A stretch of 64,000 bases of DNA. It comes from Cocos nucifera. Its lineage: Eukaryota; Streptophyta; Magnoliopsida; Arecales; Arecaceae. Below, piece after piece: positions 60,945 through 64,000 of the stretch. How positions within the stretch are numbered: the first letter of the stretch is position 1; each line of letters opens with the position of its first letter. The notes beneath the pieces are model-generated. The model was given only the letters and a program-made list of their open reading frames with translations, did not search any database and was not told the origin of the DNA. The translations under genes and the position numbers were made by a program. The DNA lies in contig QRFJ01005041.1 in assembly GCA_006176705.1 (NCBI GenBank), positions 1 through 64,000 on the forward strand, written 5' to 3'.

Positions 60945-62298
60945 TGATTGATTTTGATGATTGTCAAATTTTAAGTGTTTAAGTATTTAATCATGTGTTT
61001 CAAGAATGGATATAGATCTTTTCAGGTTTTCAAGTTAAAATTATAATTTTATCAAGTTGGAGATCAAGAAAAAGTGACAAGAGATAAAATCATAATTCTA
61101 TAAAGTTGAAGAAAATCTATTTCGAAAGCCTCAAGAACAAGCTTAGAAGATTTTTGATCTTTTGGAGGTAGTCCCATAATTTTTGAATGCATAAATTAAA
61201 AGAAAATCAAGTTGTAGCAAAAGGGTCATCCCCTTTCGAAATTGACTACTCGGCACGCTTGGCATACAAACTAGGCCAACCCAGTCTAAGACTGAGCTGA
61301 CCTAGTCTAAGTGGAAGCAAAAGATAGAGAGTATAGAAAGCTAGTTTTTCAAGACCTAGGGGACTGAGCCAATCCAGCTACAAACTAAGCCAACCCAATT
61401 AGGACTGAGTCAACCCAGTCAAAAGTTGAGCCAACCCAGTGATCATAACAGCTAGTTTTCTGCAGCTTTTTTCAAACAATCATTTTCCTACTCCAATGGC
61501 TATTTTAGGGCTTCCAACGGCTAGAACTGATCCTCAAGCTATCACAAAGAGTATAAAAGGCTAGAGAAATATTTGGAAAGAAAGATCAAGTAGATTGAAA
61601 GTAGAAATCATTAAAATAGTAAGGTTCATTGAATATCTATAGAAAAATAGAGAAAAGAGAGAACCTTGTGCATCAAATTCAGAGAGCTTCAAAGTGTGAT
61701 CATCCTCATTCATTCAAGCTTCCTCTCAGCCTTCAAATGAGAGAATATAAAGCTTCAAGAGCTATCTTTCAGCCTCTCCATCAAACTTCAAAAAGGGTTC
61801 TTTTTCTTTTTGTTTTTGTGCTAAGTTCTTGTATTTTTATTTCTTTACAAGTTTCTTTGGAAAAAAGAAACTTGGGGTGTAGGTTGGTCCAAGCCAAAAA
61901 TAGGATAGTGTAAAGGTTGTGGTTGGTGCTCCTAGGTTAAAATCAATCGGATTGATAGTAAACCCGAGAAAACTATCGGTGTAGAATTATGGTTGGTGAG
62001 CTTGATAAAATCAACTGAATTTGATTGTAATTTCAAATCAAAATAAATGCATTGTAATCTTGGATTATAGTAGAATTTCCAAGAGGATAGCTTGAAGAGT
62101 GGACGTAGGTGCGGAATTGCATCGAACCACTATAAAATCATTGCATTTGTGATTGCATGTAACTATTCTATTGATTTTCTTTACTACACATTACATAGCT
62201 TATTTGTTAGCATTTAATTAGATCAATCTACTTACATCATAAGCTTAAAATTTAACATACCCAATTCACCTCCTCTTGGATAGCCATCCTTGGCAATA
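60945..62298 (+). repeat. 5' LTR of element F
   Basis: 1354 bp, TGATTGATTTTGATGATTG to CCTTGGCAATA (usual end GGCAACA). U3 contains about seven copies of a CTGAGCCAACCCAGT-like word between 61270 and 61440. A TATAAAAG box is at 61552-61559. Confidence 0.75.
61552..61559 (+). promoter_or_regulatory. TATA box of the element F LTR
   Basis: TATAAAAG in AAGAGTATAAAAGGCTAG, downstream of the repeated U3 words. Confidence 0.7.
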
Positions 62299-62300
62299 AG

Positions 62301-62312
62301 TGGTTTCAGGGC
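62301..62312 (+). other. Primer binding site of element F
   Basis: TGGTTTCAGGGC followed by AGGTGCTC, two bases after the LTR end. Two changes from TGGTATCAGAGC. Confidence 0.7.
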
Positions 62313-62372
62313 AGGTGCTCTTTTATTGATTATTGATCTAACCATCTAGAGTTAAAGATTTTGACAATCCAA

Positions 62373-63620
62373 ATTGAGTCTTTATTTAATGAAGGTTATT
62401 CTATAGATAGACCTTTACTTTTTAATGGTTCTAATTATATCTATTGAAAAGCTAGGATGAAAATCTTTATACAAGCACATGATTATAAGTTATGAAAAAT
62501 TATAATAGATGGCTCACACACGACCAATGCATTGAAAGAGCATAATAAAGAAATGGCCCAACTTAATGCTAAGGCCATGAATATACTTTATTTCTCCTTA
62601 AAGTTAAATATATTTAATGTAACTTTTTCATATATTTCAGCAAAACAAGTTTAGGAGAAATTGGAAAGAACTTATGAGGGAGCAAATCAAAACGAGGATT
62701 CAAGCTTCTAAGAAGAAAAGAAAGCTTATCCCAACATATACCTCATGGCCCATGAGGATGGAAAGAAAAATAAGAAGAAGGAACAAAGAAAGAAGAAAGC
62801 TTCAATTAAGGGGGAGCAAAGCAAAGAAAAGAAAGATGAAAGAGAAGAGCAAAATGTAGACCAATTATGCTTGATGGATAAAGAGGAAGAATGCATTACA
62901 AATCCTTGCCTCATGGCTCTTAATAATGAGGTAAACATAAAAAATTCCTCTGAATTTATATTTGATGAGTTATTTGAAGCCTTTAGCAATTTAATAGATG
63001 AAAACAAAAAACTAAGGCTAAAAAATAAAGAACTTAAAAGATCTAATCTTCTTCTAGCTTATGAAAAGAATAAACTATTGACTAAAAAAGAAGATATCTT
63101 GAAAGAAAAGAATACTTTGGCTAAAGAAAAAGAAGAATGGATTAAATCTAAAAAAATTTTAGTTAAAAATAATATGGAGCTTAAAAAGGATAATGATACT
63201 TTAAGATTCTTCTTGAAAGAAAATGAAAATCTTTTAAATGAAAAGAAAGAGCCCTTGAGAGAAAACAAAAAAATTAAGAAAGGAGATTGAAGTTTTAAAA
63301 TCTATTGCTGAAAAGTTTACCACTAGTTTTCAAAATCTCAAATCTTTAATAAAAGTTAATGGGACTGTTTTCAATAAAATAGAAATTAGTTTTAATATTT
63401 CAAGAAAATATCACAATGGTAAAAAATTTTTCATAAGAGATTCAACTAAAGACCATTCTATTCAGTGCTTTAAATATAATCAAATTGACCACAAAATTTT
63501 AGAATATAATTTTAAAAGAATTGGCCAAATTTTAATTAAACAAATTTGGATTCCAAAGGGAACCTTGAATACTAACTCCTATGGACCCAAGATGACTTGG
63601 GTATCAAAAATCATTAAGTG
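62373..63620 (+). pseudogene. Element F gag remnant with coiled coil
   Basis: Frame one, from 62373: DRPLLFNGSNYIY, KARMKIFIQAHDYKL, KIIIDGSHTTN, AQLNAKAMNILYFSLKLN and EKLERTYEGANQ, the N-terminal half of a copia gag. All three Trp codons expected here are stops (TGA, TGA, TAG). About 150 codons are then missing. Frame two, the open stretch 62745-63290 (181 codons): a Lys-rich start, CLMALNNEVN, then a Lys/Glu/Leu heptad-rich coiled coil of about 100 residues. Frame three, 63290-63620: KSIAEKFTTSFQNLK, a knuckle relic CFKYNQIDHKILEY with two Cys changed to Tyr, and QIWIPKGTLNTNSYGPK. It is non-functional. Confidence 0.8.
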
Positions 63621-64000
63621 ACTTTGCAGGTGCACCAAGGATCCAAATGAAATGAAAGGAAGAAATTTTTTTATGGATGCCTTGGAAATGAAAAGGGATG
63701 GGTATTGATGCATGGTATAATCTAAATTTTTTCTCACATCATACCATCAATGATTGTTAAAGTTATTTTGATTAAATCTATTGACTTTAATATGATTTTA
63801 TATTATATTTACTTGCTTGAAATTATTTTTATATATTAGTAAGATTAGTATGATTGATTGATTTTGATGATTTGAATACTTTAATTTTAAAGATCAATAT
63901 GCTCTCCTCTATATCATGCTATGAATTGAAATTATCTTGAAAATCAACATGACTTAATAGCTTCTCCTTATCAATTATTCATTTGAGAAACTTAAATCAA
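63621..64000 (+). other. Window end, no recognised feature
   Basis: AT-rich. A short FFMDAL near 63670 sits where a protease start is expected but lacks Asp-Ser-Gly. An 18-base match to the element F LTR start occurs at 63855 but does not extend. Confidence 0.4.

Larger units (their letters stand above)
60945..64000 (+). mobile_element. Copia-like element F (Sirevirus-like coiled-coil gag), cut by the window end
   Basis: LTR 60945-62298, primer site at 62301 (TGGTTTCAGGGC), gag remnant 62373-63620, then sequence without recognised domains. The left flank CCCCA (60940-60944) is the expected target duplication; the right partner is off-window. The lineage call rests on the gag style, with a YWKARMKIF-type N-terminus, long coiled coil and IPKGTLN-type tail. 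Confidence in the Sirevirus label is low. Confidence 0.7.

Noticed and set aside
63855..63872. Possible start of a 3' LTR of element F
   Set aside because: TGATTGATTTTGATGATT matches the 5' LTR start for 18 bases, but the following bases do not align and no polypurine tract precedes it.
1..64000. Host genes, tRNA or rRNA genes
   Set aside because: Every stretch with protein similarity belongs to gag, protease, integrase, RT or RNase H of LTR elements. I saw no tRNA or rRNA signature, only tRNA-derived primer sites.

Overview
This window is plant nuclear DNA made almost entirely of LTR retrotransposons nested in one another. I found no host protein gene, tRNA, rRNA or CRISPR array. The evidence for a plant is plant-type Ty1/copia and Ty3/gypsy (Tat and Athila lineage) protein motifs, primer sites of the initiator-methionine tRNA type, LTRs above 2 kb, and many C-to-T/G-to-A stop codons. 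LTR size and termini (TGTTAGATATGTGTGCCC, close to the Angela/BARE start) fit a monocot. A palm is my guess and is not shown by the sequence.

I name the families A to G. Family A is Angela-like copia, about 10.4 kb with 2.28 kb LTRs. It has three complete copies: A1 7439-17853 (+), A2 22015-32331 (+, target duplication AGTGC) and A3 49054-59419 (-, target duplication TCCAC). Family B is copia, with B1 at 2867-21365 (interrupted by A1) and B2 at 36355-46168 (interrupted by a sequence gap and element D). Family C is copia; its 3' half lies at 21366-36354 (interrupted by A2), and a related LTR occupies 1-2300. Family D is a Tat-lineage gypsy derivative, 38962-44955, which keeps a gag remnant, large GC-rich tandem arrays and a 960-bp LTR but no recognisable pol. 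Family E is a small gag-only copia-like element, 46727-60599 (-), split by A3. Family F is a copia-like element with a coiled-coil gag, 60945 to the window end (+). Family G is an Athila-like integrase (-) at 46555-46726 and 60600-60944, split by E and cut by F.

Layout: from the left edge to about 46.2 kb the sequence is one tower. B2 contains C, C contains B1 and A2, and B1 contains A1. The 5' LTR of B1 is broken by a D-like LTR, which abuts an inverted family-A LTR end, which abuts a family-C LTR. From 46.2 to 64 kb a second tower runs mostly on the minus strand: G contains E (which contains A3) and is cut again by F.

All gag-pol frames are broken, so nothing here is autonomous as it stands. 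A2 is the best preserved, with a 299-codon open reverse-transcriptase frame. The features I would check first are in the roughly 1.85-kb untranslated leader of family A: a conserved three-tier stem-loop with a self-complementary UUUAAA apex in all three copies, and an apparent leader intron (AAG|GTAAGT donor, acceptor 4 nt before the gag start codon) that family B also seems to have. Also notable are a 157-bp duplication around A1 in place of a 5-bp target duplication, gag zinc-knuckle defects shared by all family-A copies, and the satellite-like arrays of element D.
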